From Thermococcus eurythermalis (lineage in GTDB: Archaea; Methanobacteriota_B; Thermococci; Thermococcales; Thermococcaceae), in NCBI RefSeq assembly GCF_000769655.1, contig NZ_CP008887.1, positions 1,302,001-1,366,000 on the forward strand: DNA of 64,000 bases, in the 5' to 3' direction. Shown here in pieces: positions 9,362 to 19,037 of this stretch (position 1 is the stretch's first letter; each line of letters begins with the position of its first letter). Below the pieces are notes generated by a model that saw only the letters and a list, made by a program, of their open reading frames with translations, ran no database searches and was not told the DNA's origin. The translations under genes and the position numbers were made by a program.

Positions 9362-10858
9362 CTACCTGCGTCTCAGCAACAGTACCGGGAGCGAGAGTAT
9401 CAACAATATTCCGAGTCCGCAGATGCCTTCACTGGGTTTGTCTTCCAGGGCAATCACCGCAACTGGAGCTTCCTTGGTTTCCTCTACCTTAACTGGCGAC
9501 TCTACGATTTTTATACTAATACTGGTGGAAACAACCTCTGGTCCGGGTACGAGTTCAAAGTCTGCGGGGGCAGCTTTGACCTTAACGTCTATCGGTCTGA
9601 GATTGGGCCCGATGGGCTCTGCGTCAAAATGCGATACTATTCCGAGCCCCTGGAATTTCAAGAATGTTCCTGAGGATATATCCTTTCTCCAGAGGGCTAT
9701 AAAGTCATCATCTTCTGTGCTTATCCCTAAAGGCTCGATTAGCCCGTCAAAGTCATCTTTAGAGGACACCATTGCAAATATCTCAACCACGTTCCCTTTT
9801 TTGTCGGTTTTAATCACGGCGTAAGTTGTATTGACCCCGCCATCACACTCCAGTTTAAAGGACTCCGTGATGGGGAGCTGAAAAATGATATGGCCTTCGG
9901 AGGCCGTTAGTATCGGGGCAGGCTCGGTTGAAAATGAGCTGGAGCTCACTGCCGTTGCGTTTTCGCCTGTTTCTGTGCAGATTCTCTCAGGAATTAGCGT
10001 GTAGCTCTTGGCCCATAGCGTTTTATTTCCGAGTATTGCCCCCATTACCGTTCCGTTCGAGGAGCCGCCCAGGAGATAAACTGTCTCCCCAAAAGACCGT
10101 GCCGACTTTATGAAAAACTTCCTGAGGGAACTTTTAATCTGCCAGTTTTCAAGCGGCTGGCCGTCCTTGTTGAGCCGTATATAATACCAATCCTCCATGG
10201 TGTGGACTATCAGGTAGTAGCCACTGCCGGTTTTTCCGACCGCCGTGCTGTAGAGCTCTCTCAGGTGGGACACCCTGTATTCCCGAGCCCAGAGAATTTC
10301 CCCGTCCGCATTCAGGGCCAGAACCAGTGGAACAGAGACATGCCTTCCCTCGATGAAGCTGTCCACATGGGTGGCGATGAGTATTTCGTCTCTCTCAATT
10401 GCCACCGAGTCTATAAACGGGATCCAGCCCTGGCCTACATCGAGAAGGTAGTCTTTAGACCAGAGAACTTTTCCCTTTTTGTCCAGTTTAATCACCCATA
10501 TGTCGGTGTGGTTTCCCCTGTTACTCTGGCCGACGAGGACTATTGAGCCGTTGGCGGCCGCCTTGAGTACTCTGGGAGATGGGTAAAGCGGGGCACCCTT
10601 TACGTTCTCCCCCCACTTGAGGGAGCCGTTTGGATAGAAACTGCCAATCCATGCCCCCGGAACCACGGGGGTTCCGTTAGCGGTCATGTTAAACGGGACG
10701 ACCACTACGAAACCTCCATTCCCATCACTTCCAACCCCTGCTACCACCTCAGGGTAGGTTACCATTCCCTCTGGTGGAGTCACTATTACCGCCGAACCCG
10801 CCACAAGCCCAGCAAACAGCAATATCGCAAGCGCTGGGGGAAAAGCTCTCCTGAGCAT
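9362..10858 (-). CDS. Secreted beta-propeller-like protein with CGP-CTERM-like anchor
   Basis: 498 residues. Signal peptide at residues 1-23 (MLRRAFPPALAILLFAGLVAGSA). The body has recurring segments of the type (W-x-K/A-x-Y-x-L) and (D-G-x-I/L-W-A-R-E-Y), for example KKGKVLWSKDY, ADGEILWAREY and GNKTLWAKSY, at spacings of about 45-70 residues, as in PQQ-like or WD-type propellers seen in archaeal surface proteins. The C-terminus is a short Pro/Glu-rich stalk, then a cysteine, a hydrophobic stretch and RRR. This is the Thermococcales CGP-CTERM sorting signal layout, but with CGL instead of CGP. The protein is therefore probably exported and lipid-anchored by processing of that tail. Substrate unknown. 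A promoter lies just upstream; a GGTGG site precedes the ATG. Confidence 0.7.
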   Translation of the reverse strand: MLRRAFPPALAILLFAGLVAGSAVIVTPPEGMVTYPEVVAGVGSDGNGGFVVVVPFNMTANGTPVVPGAWIGSFYPNGSLKWGENVKGAPLYPSPRVLKAAANGSIVLVGQSNRGNHTDIWVIKLDKKGKVLWSKDYLLDVGQGWIPFIDSVAIERDEILIATHVDSFIEGRHVSVPLVLALNADGEILWAREYRVSHLRELYSTAVGKTGSGYYLIVHTMEDWYYIRLNKDGQPLENWQIKSSLRKFFIKSARSFGETVYLLGGSSNGTVMGAILGNKTLWAKSYTLIPERICTETGENATAVSSSSFSTEPAPILTASEGHIIFQLPITESFKLECDGGVNTTYAVIKTDKKGNVVEIFAMVSSKDDFDGLIEPLGISTEDDDFIALWRKDISSGTFLKFQGLGIVSHFDAEPIGPNLRPIDVKVKAAPADFELVPGPEVVSTSISIKIVESPVKVEETKEAPVAVIALEDKPSEGICGLGILLILSLPVLLLRRR

Positions 10859-10884
10859 TCAACCACCGATTCAACTTCGAAGGG

Positions 10885-10897
10885 GAAATATAAAAGG
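10885..10897 (-). promoter_or_regulatory. TATA box of the CTERM surface protein gene
   Basis: On the minus strand CCTTTTATATTTCC lies about 33 bp ahead of the ATG at 10858, leaving a short leader with GGTGG. Confidence 0.55.
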
Positions 10898-10915
10898 ATT
10901 TCTAAAGAAAACCTG

Positions 10916-12076
10916 CTACTCATCAAGGATGTTAAGGACATCAAGCCTCTCGCACCACGCGTTCTTTCCGAGCAGGTCAGTTACAGAGGGCTTTGTGCGC
11001 CCTTTGTCGCCGGAGATTAATTCCTTGATGTAGAGCCCGCCGTCGGTGACGAGGCGGAGCTCAAAGTGCTTCCCGTCAACCCACCTCGCCTCGGCCTCGT
11101 GAACCTTCCTCACCCGCACCCTGTCGGCCCTCGCCTTTCTAACGCGCCAGGGCGTCCTCTGGTGGATTTCAAGGCCGGTGAGCTTTTTCGCAACTTCCTC
11201 GGCTTCCTCGGGAGTGACCCCTTCCTCGACGAGGACGAGCGCGAGGTATTCTTTCCTGTGGTTCTTCGTGAGCACTTCCTCGGCTTCCTTTGCCGAAACG
11301 AAGCGCAGGTTGAGCACTTCTACCTTCCCGCTCGCGTTTATCTCTTCCGCTACATTCTCAAGGTTAACCTTTCTCCTCTTCGGGCTCTTAACTTCAACTA
11401 TGAAGGGCCTCCCGTTGCCGAGCATCCTTACGTCAACGTCCTCCCTTCCGGCGCCCTTAAAGACGCACTTCCCCACAAAGGCCCTCGAAAACGCCCTGCA
11501 GATTATAGAAGCGACGCTATCCTCGAAGTCCGGCAGGGGCGTCTGTGGAATCCCGCGCACGAGCTTTCTGTAGCGACCGTAAACGTAGATGGGATTAATC
11601 TGGAGCTCAACATTACCTGAAAACGGTTCCACGATGAAGACGACGTCCGGTTCCTTGGAGGTTTCCTTCCCTGTGGCCCGGCCAAAGGCCTTTCCGAGCT
11701 CGCGGTTGAACTCCCTGTTTATCGGCTCGGCGGTGTCAATCCCGAACTCCCCCCAGATGGCTCTCTCTTTCTCTCTGATTTCCTCCGGGAAGCGGGAACC
11801 CACAAGAAACGTCTCGAACTCAATACCCTCGCTCGCCTTCTTCATAGTCTCCACGAGCTCGGGAATCCTGTCAAAGACGTTGTGGCAGAGCCCGCACTCA
11901 TCTGGCTCCTTTATGGGTTCTAAACCCTCCGCAGAACGCTCCATGTTGAGTACAAACCTTACCGCTCTCCCGCGCTCCTCGTTGGTGCCCTTGCCGAGCT
12001 TGGCGAAGAGCCTGCCGAGGCAGTGGTCGCAGAGCCTGTATTTTTCAAGGACTTCGCCGGCCTTCTCGACTATCAT
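10916..12076 (-). CDS. pus10: tRNA pseudouridine synthase Pus10
   Basis: Makes pseudouridine at tRNA positions 54 and 55 in archaea. 386 residues. The N-terminus carries two CxxC pairs (LCDHCLGRLF and ECGLCHNVF) that form the family's zinc site, followed by a THUMP-like region (FLVGSRFPEEI onward). The catalytic aspartate lies in the motif GREDVDVRMLGNGRPF near residue 213, and the C-terminal LYIKELISGDKGRTKPSVTDLLG is the family's terminal signature. It is transcribed away from the HTH gene at 12121; the two 5' ends are 45 bp apart and must share regulatory DNA. The 3' end is about 60 bp from the divergent side of the surface-protein gene's promoter. Confidence 0.93.
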   Translation of the reverse strand: MIVEKAGEVLEKYRLCDHCLGRLFAKLGKGTNEERGRAVRFVLNMERSAEGLEPIKEPDECGLCHNVFDRIPELVETMKKASEGIEFETFLVGSRFPEEIREKERAIWGEFGIDTAEPINREFNRELGKAFGRATGKETSKEPDVVFIVEPFSGNVELQINPIYVYGRYRKLVRGIPQTPLPDFEDSVASIICRAFSRAFVGKCVFKGAGREDVDVRMLGNGRPFIVEVKSPKRRKVNLENVAEEINASGKVEVLNLRFVSAKEAEEVLTKNHRKEYLALVLVEEGVTPEEAEEVAKKLTGLEIHQRTPWRVRKARADRVRVRKVHEAEARWVDGKHFELRLVTDGGLYIKELISGDKGRTKPSVTDLLGKNAWCERLDVLNILDE

Positions 12077-12120
12077 TGTCTCACCCTAAAGCTTTTTATT
12101 TTCTCGCCCAACTTCCTCCG

Positions 12121-12414
12121 ATGGCCACTCGGCGGGAACGGATAATAAGCCTTTTGGAGGAGAGGGACTATTCCGTAAGCGAGCTAGCGCAGGTTCTCGG
12201 CATCAGGGGAAAGGGGAGCAAGAGGCTAATCCTCGAGGACATCAGGGCCATTCAAAAAGTCCTTAAACGCGAGGGGAAGGTTCTCCTCATAAAGCCCGCT
12301 GAATGCAGGAAGTGTGGCTTCCGCTTTAAACCGGAAATCAACATCCCGTCCCGCTGTCCCCGCTGCAAGTCCGAGTGGATTGAGGAGCCGAGGTTTATGA
12401 TAGCCGGGCGGTGA
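12121..12414 (+). CDS. Winged-helix/zinc-ribbon transcriptional regulator
   Basis: About 97 residues: an N-terminal winged helix (RRERIISLLEERDYSVSELAQVLGIRGKGSKRLILEDI) followed by a zinc ribbon with two CxxC pairs (ECRKCGFRF and RCPRCKSEW). This HTH-plus-ribbon protein is conserved in archaea. Its target is not known to me. The ATG at 12121 lies about 25 bp from CTTTTTATTTTC, so it is probably leaderless; a longer frame begins at 12076 inside the divergent pus10 start. It precedes gatD by about 60 bp. Confidence 0.75.
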   Translation: MATRRERIISLLEERDYSVSELAQVLGIRGKGSKRLILEDIRAIQKVLKREGKVLLIKPAECRKCGFRFKPEINIPSRCPRCKSEWIEEPRFMIAGR

Positions 12415-12422
12415 AGCAAAAG

Positions 12423-12432
12423 GCCTTATAAG
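12423..12432 (+). promoter_or_regulatory. TATA box of gatD-gatE
   Basis: GGCCTTATAAGC just after the HTH gene stop, about 45 bp ahead of the gatD start, gives a short leader with GAGGGG. Confidence 0.5.
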
Positions 12433-12476
12433 CTCGGCCCTTATTCTCATCGGTTGAAGTGAACGAGGGGATGCGC

Positions 12477-13796
12477 ATGAGAAAGGTTGAGGAATTTATG
12501 AAGAGACATAACCTTGAAGTGGGCGACCTAATCAGGGTCGTCAAGAGGGAGGGGGACGAGAGGATTACCTTCGAAGGCCTCGTGATGCCACCCTACGAGC
12601 TTTCTCCTGGGGAGACGCTGACGATAAAGCTCGACAACGGCTACAACGTCGGCGTTCTAATTGACGCCATTGAGAGCGTTGAAGTCATTGAAAAGGCCGT
12701 CGAGAAGCCGAAGATGGAGTTCAAGGAGGTTCTGCCGAGGAGGGAAGGGCTTCCGAGCGTCACGATTCTAGGAACTGGAGGGACGATAGCGAGCAGGGTT
12801 GACTACAAGACCGGTGCCGTCCACCCGGCTTTTACCGCCGAGGAGCTGGCGAAGGCCGTCCCTGAGATATTCGAGATGGCGAACATCACGCCCAAGCTCA
12901 TTATGAACATACTCAGTGAGGACATGAAGCCGGCCTACTGGGTCAAAATCGCCGAGGAGGTTGCCAAGGCCCTCAACGGGGATGAGGACGGCGTTGTCAT
13001 AGCCCACGGAACCGACACTATGGGCTACACGGCCTCTGCCCTGAGCTTCATGCTGAGGAACCTCACGAAGCCCGTTGTCCTCGTCGGTGCCCAGAGGAGC
13101 TCCGACAGGCCGAGCAGCGACGCGGCCATGAACCTCACCTGCGCGGTCAAGATGGCGACGAGCGACATCGCCGAGGTCATGGTGGTGATGCACGGCGAGA
13201 CGAGCGACACCTACTGTTTGGCCCACAGGGGCACAAAGGTCAGGAAGATGCACACCAGCAGGCGCGACGCCTTCAGGAGCATCAACGACGTCCCGATAGC
13301 GAAGGTGTGGCCAAAGGGCGAAATCGAGTTCCTCAGGAGCGACTACAGGAGGAGGGGCGAGGGAGAGGTTATAGCTGATACCAAGATGGAAGAGAAAGTC
13401 GCCCTCCTGAAGGTCTACCCGGGAATCAGCGGTGAGATACTCGACTTCCTTGTGGACAAAGGTTACAAGGGCGTTGTCATAGAGGGAACAGGCCTCGGCC
13501 ACGTCCCGCAGGACTTCATCCCGCACGTTGAGAGGGCAGTTCAGGAAGGCGTTGCCGTCTGCGTCACGAGCCAGTGCCTCTACGGCAGGGTGAACCTCAA
13601 CGTCTACTCGAACGGCAGGAAGCTCCTGAGGGTCGGGGCTATTCCATGTGAGGACATGCTCCCGGAGACGGCCTACGTCAAGCTCATGTGGGTTCTTGGC
13701 CACACCAACGACCTGAAGGAAGTGGAGAAGATGATGCTTACGAACTACGCCGGCGAGATTACGCCTTACACAAGGTACGACACGTTCCTGAGGTGA
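12477..13796 (+). CDS. gatD: Glutamyl-tRNA(Gln) amidotransferase subunit D
   Basis: Archaeal amidotransferase subunit that releases ammonia from a free amide donor (asparaginase-like) for conversion of Glu-tRNA(Gln) to Gln-tRNA(Gln) by GatE. About 439 residues. An N-terminal beta-barrel (residues 1-75) is followed by the asparaginase fold: TGGTIASR with the nucleophilic threonine near residue 100, [27 protein letters not shown] and the conserved lysine in [15 protein letters not shown]. The ATG at 12477 is preferred since GAGGGG is 6 nt upstream; ATG 12471 and GTG 12459 are alternatives. Its stop is beside or overlaps the gatE start. The heterodimer explains how this archaeon lacks a glutaminyl-tRNA synthetase. 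Confidence 0.96.
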   Translation: MRKVEEFMKRHNLEVGDLIRVVKREGDERITFEGLVMPPYELSPGETLTIKLDNGYNVGVLIDAIESVEVIEKAVEKPKMEFKEVLPRREGLPSVTILGTGGTIASRVDYKTGAVHPAFTAEELAKAVPEIFEMANITPKLIMNILSEDMKPAYWVKIAEEVAKALNGDEDGVVIAHGTDTMGYTASALSFMLRNLTKPVVLVGAQRSSDRPSSDAAMNLTCAVKMATSDIAEVMVVMHGETSDTYCLAHRGTKVRKMHTSRRDAFRSINDVPIAKVWPKGEIEFLRSDYRRRGEGEVIADTKMEEKVALLKVYPGISGEILDFLVDKGYKGVVIEGTGLGHVPQDFIPHVERAVQEGVAVCVTSQCLYGRVNLNVYSNGRKLLRVGAIPCEDMLPETAYVKLMWVLGHTNDLKEVEKMMLTNYAGEITPYTRYDTFLR

Positions 13797-13801
13797 TGAA
13801 G

Positions 13802-15694
13802 ATGACCGAGAAGTTCGATTACAGGGAGCTCGGCATTAAGGTCGGCCTTGAGATTCACAGACAGCTCGATACCAAAAAGCTGTTCTCTCCAGTTCCGAGC
13901 GAGCTTACCGAGGAGGTTGATTTCACCTTTGAAAGGCGCCTCAGGCCAACGATGAGCGAGCTCGGCGAGATAGACCCAGCCGCACTCGAGGAGTTCAAGA
14001 AGGGGAGGAAGTACATCTACGAGGGCAGCTACGAGCTGAGCGACCTCGTTTACATGGACGAGGAACCGCCGAGGGGGCCGGACAGGGAGGCTTTAGAGGT
14101 CACGCTCCAGATAGCCTATTTACTGAACGCCAAGCCCGTTGACGAGGTCCACTTCATGAGGAAGATAGTCATAGACGGCTCTAACGTCTCCGGTTTCCAG
14201 AGGACTGCTGTTATAGCGCTCGACGGGAGGGTTGACACGCCCTGGGGAAGCGTTGGAATCCCGACGATATGCCTTGAGGAAGACGCCTGCAGAATCGTCG
14301 AGAGGAAGGAGAAGGAGGTAATATACCGCCTCGACCGCCTCGGAATTCCACTGGTGGAAATAAGCACGACCCCCGACATACACCACCCTGAGCAGGCCAA
14401 GGTCGTCGCCAAGTACATTGGAGACGCGCTCAGGGCCACGAGGAAGGTCAAGCGCGGTCTCGGAACGATAAGGCAGGATTTGAACGTCTCGATTAAAGGT
14501 GGAGCGAGAGTTGAGATTAAGGGAGTGCAGGAGCTCGACATGATTCCGCTTATCATCGAGAGGGAAGTTGAGAGACAGCTCAACCTGCTCAAAATCCGCG
14601 ACGAGCTCCGCGAGAGGGGCGTTAAGCCCGAAGACATTAAGGAGGAGTTCTACGACGTCACCGACGTCTTTGAGAACACTGAGTCCAAGATAATCGCGAG
14701 GACGATTAAGAAGGGCGGAAAGGTTCTCGCAGTGAAGCTGCCGAAGTTCCGCGGGCTCATAGGCAGGGAAATCCAGCCCGGCAGGAGGCTCGGCACCGAG
14801 ATGGCAGACAGGGCGAAGAAGTACGTGAAGGGCATCTTCCACATTGATGAATTACCGAATTATGGAATTAGGGAAAAAGAGGTTAATGGAGTTATTGAAA
14901 AACTTGGCCTCGGCGAGCTTGACGCCTTTGTCCTCGTCGCGGCCGACGAGGAGACCGCAAAGAAGGCCCTCGCGGAAGTCGTTAAGCGCGCGAGGGAGGC
15001 CATTGAAGGCGTCCCCGAGGAGACGAGGAGGGCCCTGCCCGACGGCAACACCCAGTACATGCGCCCCCTGCCCGGCAAGGCTAGGATGTACCCGGAGACG
15101 GACATACCCTCGATATTCATCCCGCCCGAGGAGAAGGAGAGGATTAAGGCCAACCTCCCGGAGCTCCCGCAGGAGAGGGTCGAGCGCTACGTGAAGGAGT
15201 ATAAGATTGACAAAAGCCTGGCAGAAACCCTTGTTAACGACGAGCGCGACGAACTCTTCGAGGAGCTCGTGGAGAAGGGTGTGAAGCCCTCGCTGGCCGC
15301 TTCAATCCTCGTTGTCGTCCTCAAGGGCCTCAAGAAGGAGGTTCCAATTGAAAACATCACCGACGACCACATCAGGGAGGCCTTCCAACTCTACACCGAG
15401 GGCAAGATAGCCAAAGAGGCCTTCGAGGAGATATTCAAGGAGCTCGCACTCCACCCGGAGAAGAGCGCCGCCCAGGTGGCAGAGGAGAAGGGACTCACCC
15501 TGCTCAGCGAAGAGGAAGTTGAGCGCATCATAGACGAGGTCGTCCAGCAGAACATCGAGGTCATTAAAGCGAAGGGCATGGGCGCCATGGGCATGGTAAT
15601 GGGTCGCGCCATGGCGAAGCTCCGCGGAAGGGCCGACGGAAAGCTCGTCAGCACCTTGGTGAGAAAGAAAATTCAGGAGCTCAGCGGAGGCTAA
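13802..15694 (+). CDS. gatE: Glutamyl-tRNA(Gln) amidotransferase subunit E
   Basis: Partner of GatD: activates Glu-tRNA(Gln) with ATP and performs amidation. About 630 residues. The GatB-like kinase core begins [22 protein letters not shown] and includes [19 protein letters not shown]. An AspRS-like insertion (about residues 275-410) and a C-terminal YqeY-like helical domain ([25 protein letters not shown]) are both present, as expected for GatE rather than bacterial GatB. Two starts are possible: ATG 13796, overlapping the gatD stop, and ATG 13802, which has AGGTGA at better spacing. A long frame back to 13688 lies inside gatD and is rejected. Confidence 0.95.
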   Translation: MTEKFDYRELGIKVGLEIHRQLDTKKLFSPVPSELTEEVDFTFERRLRPTMSELGEIDPAALEEFKKGRKYIYEGSYELSDLVYMDEEPPRGPDREALEVTLQIAYLLNAKPVDEVHFMRKIVIDGSNVSGFQRTAVIALDGRVDTPWGSVGIPTICLEEDACRIVERKEKEVIYRLDRLGIPLVEISTTPDIHHPEQAKVVAKYIGDALRATRKVKRGLGTIRQDLNVSIKGGARVEIKGVQELDMIPLIIEREVERQLNLLKIRDELRERGVKPEDIKEEFYDVTDVFENTESKIIARTIKKGGKVLAVKLPKFRGLIGREIQPGRRLGTEMADRAKKYVKGIFHIDELPNYGIREKEVNGVIEKLGLGELDAFVLVAADEETAKKALAEVVKRAREAIEGVPEETRRALPDGNTQYMRPLPGKARMYPETDIPSIFIPPEEKERIKANLPELPQERVERYVKEYKIDKSLAETLVNDERDELFEELVEKGVKPSLAASILVVVLKGLKKEVPIENITDDHIREAFQLYTEGKIAKEAFEEIFKELALHPEKSAAQVAEEKGLTLLSEEEVERIIDEVVQQNIEVIKAKGMGAMGMVMGRAMAKLRGRADGKLVSTLVRKKIQELSGG

Positions 15695-15725
15695 CCTTTT
15701 AAGTCCCTTCTCTTACTTTCCATAT

Positions 15726-16229
15726 ATGGTCAAGGCAAAGTTCGTGGTTCACTACCATGAGGTTGATGACGAAGGCGAACCGAGAAAAGCCCTCAAAAAC
15801 TACATTGCACTCTTCTCTCCCGATGTGGGTACTCTGGCAGACGCCGTTCTGCAGGCCTCGTATTTAAGCCCCAAGATAACCGTTGTGAGAACTCCAAGTG
15901 TAATCTATGTCGCTCCAGGTGAATACGAGATTGAGGGAAAGGCCTACGAATTCCTCGTCGGGAAAGAAGGCGGCCTTAGAAAGGTCGCTGAAGAAATCCT
16001 CGGCGTGAAGAGGCTCAAGCTCGACACCGTCGTTAACATCGTCCAGGCCGTTCTCTGGGGTCTGGTTCTCCTCCTTGGATACCTTGGCTACAGAAACGAC
16101 GTCCTCAGAGAGGCCTCATCATATATGATAGTCCTTCTCGCCCTCTCCTGGGCGATTGAGAACTTTAGAAGGGGCTACAAAAAGCGGGAGCGGGTCAGAG
16201 CATCGGCTCCTCATCACGACTCAGAGTGA
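15726..16229 (+). CDS. Small two-helix membrane protein, unknown function
   Basis: 167 residues. A soluble alpha/beta N-terminal part (about 1-100) is followed by two adjacent hydrophobic segments (about 108-127 and 133-147) and a basic tail, so the soluble domain and the tail are probably on the same side, likely cytoplasmic. I do not recognise a family. It is followed by another protein with the same layout (soluble part plus a late pair of membrane helices), so the two may be distant relatives. Confidence 0.65.
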   Translation: MVKAKFVVHYHEVDDEGEPRKALKNYIALFSPDVGTLADAVLQASYLSPKITVVRTPSVIYVAPGEYEIEGKAYEFLVGKEGGLRKVAEEILGVKRLKLDTVVNIVQAVLWGLVLLLGYLGYRNDVLREASSYMIVLLALSWAIENFRRGYKKRERVRASAPHHDSE

Positions 16230-16332
16230 GGGAAACTGCTCATCATCCCCAATGTCCATTCAGCATGCTCTTTTAAAGTCTGTTCTGCCCAAAAGCAAAA
16301 ATTCTTTAACGTATAAGGTTGCTCTATCCCTT

Positions 16333-16923
16333 ATGAAGCTGATAAATGCGGTCTCGGTTCTTTATTATCAGCTGAGTGTCCCCCCAGAGCGGGTCAGGGA
16401 GGCCTTTTCATCTGCCATTGAGTTCAAGAACCCGACTGGGGAAAGCTTCTCAATAGTCGAGCCCCCAAAAGGGAATGCCGGGCTTCTCGTGATTGACCTT
16501 AAGGGAGAAAACCGCCACGTATTCGTCCTTCCCGTTGGAGAGGACCTGGTCTTAATCAATGACAGTCTTCCGAGGGTTTTTGTAGTGCCTCGTGGGGGCC
16601 TTGGCGATTTCTTCAGGGCACTTGCGGAGGACAACCCCGATGAAATCCTCGATAGGGGGCTGGGAAAGAAGGGCAAGAAGTGGCGCTTCCTCATAGACTT
16701 CATTGCAACGCTCGCAGTGGTCTCCATTGGGGAATACTTCAACCTCGAGCTGGGAGTCTGGGGCGCCGTGCTCCTCGGCGCAGTTTTTGGGGTCGTTGAG
16801 TATCTCCTTGGCCCTAAAAAGGGAAACTTTCGAACTCTGGCAACGGAGCTTAATGAAAAGACCGTCAAAAAGGTATACGAAGTCTCGGAAAAGAAGGGAA
16901 AAGTCGTGAGGGTGTCCCTTTAG
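16333..16923 (+). CDS. Membrane protein, same layout as its upstream neighbour
   Basis: About 196 residues from the ATG at 16333, which sits about 22-25 bp from a TATA-like TTAACGTATAAGG and so is probably leaderless; a frame from 16156 would overlap the previous gene and is less likely. The N-terminal 110 residues look soluble, then two hydrophobic segments (about residues 120-136 and 141-160) flank a short Leu/Glu turn, and the tail is basic. Function unknown. Its stop overlaps the stop of HMG-CoA reductase by 4 bp (convergent). Confidence 0.65.
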   Translation: MKLINAVSVLYYQLSVPPERVREAFSSAIEFKNPTGESFSIVEPPKGNAGLLVIDLKGENRHVFVLPVGEDLVLINDSLPRVFVVPRGGLGDFFRALAEDNPDEILDRGLGKKGKKWRFLIDFIATLAVVSIGEYFNLELGVWGAVLLGAVFGVVEYLLGPKKGNFRTLATELNEKTVKKVYEVSEKKGKVVRVSL

Positions 16924-18140
16924 CGCCCCAGCTCCTTGTGGGCCTTTGCCAGGTGCTTTGCAGCTATCGCCGCAAGGAGCGAGAGCTCGCCCGCTAGGAC
17001 AGCACCTGCCACTATCTCCGCGAACTTCTTGGCGTTCGTTCCGGGCGGGTCTCCGCCGCCGGCGACGCCCATGATTGAGAGGGCCTCCCTCTGGGTCGGG
17101 ACGCGGGTTCCACCGCCGACGGTTCCGATTTCAAGGCTTGGCATCGTTACGCTGATGTAGAGGTCTCCCTCAGGGGTGACCTCTGCCAGGGTTATGCCAT
17201 GGGAGCCCTCTGTAATCTGGGCCTCGTCCTGTCCGGTGGCGAGGAAGATTGCACCGACGATGTTTCCGAAATGAGCGTTGAAGCCGTAGGAGCCGGCCTG
17301 TGCGGAGCCGACGAGGTTCTTGCGGTAGTTCACCTCGGCTATGAGCTCCGGCGTGGTCTTCAGCTTTTTCTCGACGATTTCGCGCGGGACTATCGCCTCC
17401 GCTATGACGGTCTTCCCGCGCCCGTTGATGAAGTTCATGGCGTTCGGCTTCTTGTCAACGCAGAGGTTGCCTGAGAGCGCTAAATAGCGAACGTCCGGGA
17501 ACTCCTCCTCGATGACCTTCATTATCTCCTCGCTCGATATCGTGACCATGTTCATGCCCATTGCATCGCCGGTCTCGAACTCAAAGCGCAGATAGAGGTT
17601 GTTGCCGACGATGTAGGGCTTAACATCCCTCAGCTTGCCGTGTCTGGTGACCTTGCTGACCGCCTTCTCCTGGAGGTAGTCTATGTTTGCTTTAACCCAC
17701 TCGGCAACCTCCCTGGCGCGCCTTGCGTCCGGGCACTTGAGGAGCGGTGCCCTCGTCATCTTGTCGTCTATGAGAGTCGTCTTAACCCCACCGGCCTCGG
17801 TCAGGGCAGAACAGCCGCGGTTAACGCTTGCAACGAGCGCGCCTTCAGTGGTCGCGAGCGGTATGTAGAACTCGCCCTTGGCGTATTCGCCGTTTATTTT
17901 AAGCGGCCCGGCGACGCCCATCGGTATCTGGACGACGCCTATCATGTTCTCGATGTTCCTGCCTATGAGCTGCTCCGGGTCTATGCTGTAGTGCCCGATG
18001 TGCTCGAGCTTGACGCCGAGCTTCTTCTCAAGGGCCTTCCGTCTGACTTCGGTCGCCCTTCTCTTGTCGGTGTACTTTTCGACCTGGTGGAGTTTTATCT
18101 CTCCCTTAACGACTTTCTCAACGAGCTCTTCAAACTCCAT
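16920..18140 (-). CDS. hmgA: 3-hydroxy-3-methylglutaryl-CoA reductase (class I)
   Basis: NADPH-dependent reduction of HMG-CoA to mevalonate, the committed step of archaeal membrane-lipid synthesis. About 406 residues. Motifs in order: ENMIGVVQIPMGVAGP, TTEGALVASVNRG (catalytic Glu), GDAMGMNMV, KKPNAMNFI (catalytic Lys), TGQDEAQ (catalytic Asp), GTVGGGTRVPTQ, and the C-terminal catalytic His in AAKHLAKAH. No membrane segment, as in other archaea. The ATG at 18140 follows GGGGTG; a frame upstream to 18179 would overlap the MinD-like gene. It begins 16 bp after that gene's stop and is probably cotranscribed with it. Confidence 0.96.
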   Translation of the reverse strand: MEFEELVEKVVKGEIKLHQVEKYTDKRRATEVRRKALEKKLGVKLEHIGHYSIDPEQLIGRNIENMIGVVQIPMGVAGPLKINGEYAKGEFYIPLATTEGALVASVNRGCSALTEAGGVKTTLIDDKMTRAPLLKCPDARRAREVAEWVKANIDYLQEKAVSKVTRHGKLRDVKPYIVGNNLYLRFEFETGDAMGMNMVTISSEEIMKVIEEEFPDVRYLALSGNLCVDKKPNAMNFINGRGKTVIAEAIVPREIVEKKLKTTPELIAEVNYRKNLVGSAQAGSYGFNAHFGNIVGAIFLATGQDEAQITEGSHGITLAEVTPEGDLYISVTMPSLEIGTVGGGTRVPTQREALSIMGVAGGGDPPGTNAKKFAEIVAGAVLAGELSLLAAIAAKHLAKAHKELGR

Positions 18141-18156
18141 TTCAACACCCCCAGAA

Positions 18157-18900
18157 TCAGCCGAATATCCACTCTTCAAGGACTTCCCCGATTTCTTTAA
18201 ACGCGACGGCGGCGTCGCTGTTGGGACGGTATTTAACTATGGGGATTCCAACGTTGATGGACTCGGGGACGTTGTAGTCAAAGGGAACCCACCCGAGAAC
18301 AGGGACATCGAGGTCGGTTTCAATCGCCTCGATTATCTTGTCCACAACGTCCGCGCTCTCGCGAACCTTGTTAAGGACAACACCTATGTTGAGGTTGTAC
18401 TTCTCTCCAAGGGCCTTCAGCTTCTCTATTTCGTTTTTGACCATCGTCTCAAAGGAGTAAATCGGTGAACGCTCTATTTCGACGACTATAATCTGGTAGT
18501 TAGCGACCTGGAACGTTGGAAGCGTGTCAAAGGGAACACCAGTGGGGGAATCTACAAAAACGACGCCAAACTTGTACTTTACCCTCTCAAGGATATCAAC
18601 CAGCTTCCTCGGCGATATCCCGAGGACGTCCTGGAGCTGGGTGCTCCCGGGCATTACGTAGACTCCGGTTTCATTGTGGCGGTATATGGCCCACTCGGGG
18701 TCTATATCGGGGTTCTTCAGAAGGGTGTGGACTGTGTACTTAACGGTATCAAGGGCAAAGTGAAAGCCGAGGTTCGGGAGATACAAATCTCCGTCAACGG
18801 CCAGAACTCGATACTCTTTCATGGCGAGGTACGAACTTAGGTTTGCCGTTGTGGTAGTTTTGCCGGCGCCTCCACGCCCTGTTACGACGACTACCGCCAT
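18157..18900 (-). CDS. MinD/ParA-like P-loop ATPase
   Basis: About 247 residues. Deviant Walker A near residue 7: GRGGAGKTTTT, with an arginine where the usual signature lysine stands. Switch I/II equivalents are AVDGDLYLPNLGFHF and VVFVDSPTGVPFDTLP. The C-terminus lacks an obvious amphipathic membrane-targeting helix, so membrane association is uncertain. Archaea carry several such ATPases for positioning cell-surface or chromosome structures. Being the first gene of a probable operon with HMG-CoA reductase suggests a link to membrane growth, but that is inference. GAGGGAGAG precedes the ATG. Confidence 0.8.
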   Translation of the reverse strand: MAVVVVTGRGGAGKTTTTANLSSYLAMKEYRVLAVDGDLYLPNLGFHFALDTVKYTVHTLLKNPDIDPEWAIYRHNETGVYVMPGSTQLQDVLGISPRKLVDILERVKYKFGVVFVDSPTGVPFDTLPTFQVANYQIIVVEIERSPIYSFETMVKNEIEKLKALGEKYNLNIGVVLNKVRESADVVDKIIEAIETDLDVPVLGWVPFDYNVPESINVGIPIVKYRPNSDAAVAFKEIGEVLEEWIFG

Positions 18901-18934
18901 CACTCTCCCTCTAAGTTTCTCTTCTTGACGTTGA

Positions 18935-18944
18935 GGATATAAGG
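18935..18944 (-). promoter_or_regulatory. TATA box of the MinD-like/hmgA operon
   Basis: Minus-strand ACCTTATATCCTC lies about 37 bp ahead of the ATG at 18900. The 190-bp gap between this and tdh contains two back-to-back promoters. Confidence 0.55.
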
Positions 18945-19037
18945 TTTTCCTCTGAATACCTGCCGGAGCTCTGATTTCTGGCCCTCGTGTACACAGTTCT
19001 GTCCACTCATGAGCCTCTTAGCTTCGATGAACACAAA

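Noticed and set aside
12768-13703. 311-codon frame antisense to gatD
   Set aside because: Shadow of a conserved gene; no promoter or start signal.
18945-19037. C/D box small RNA between the MinD-like gene and tdh
   Set aside because: I looked for TGATGA and CTGA boxes on both strands and found only partial matches.
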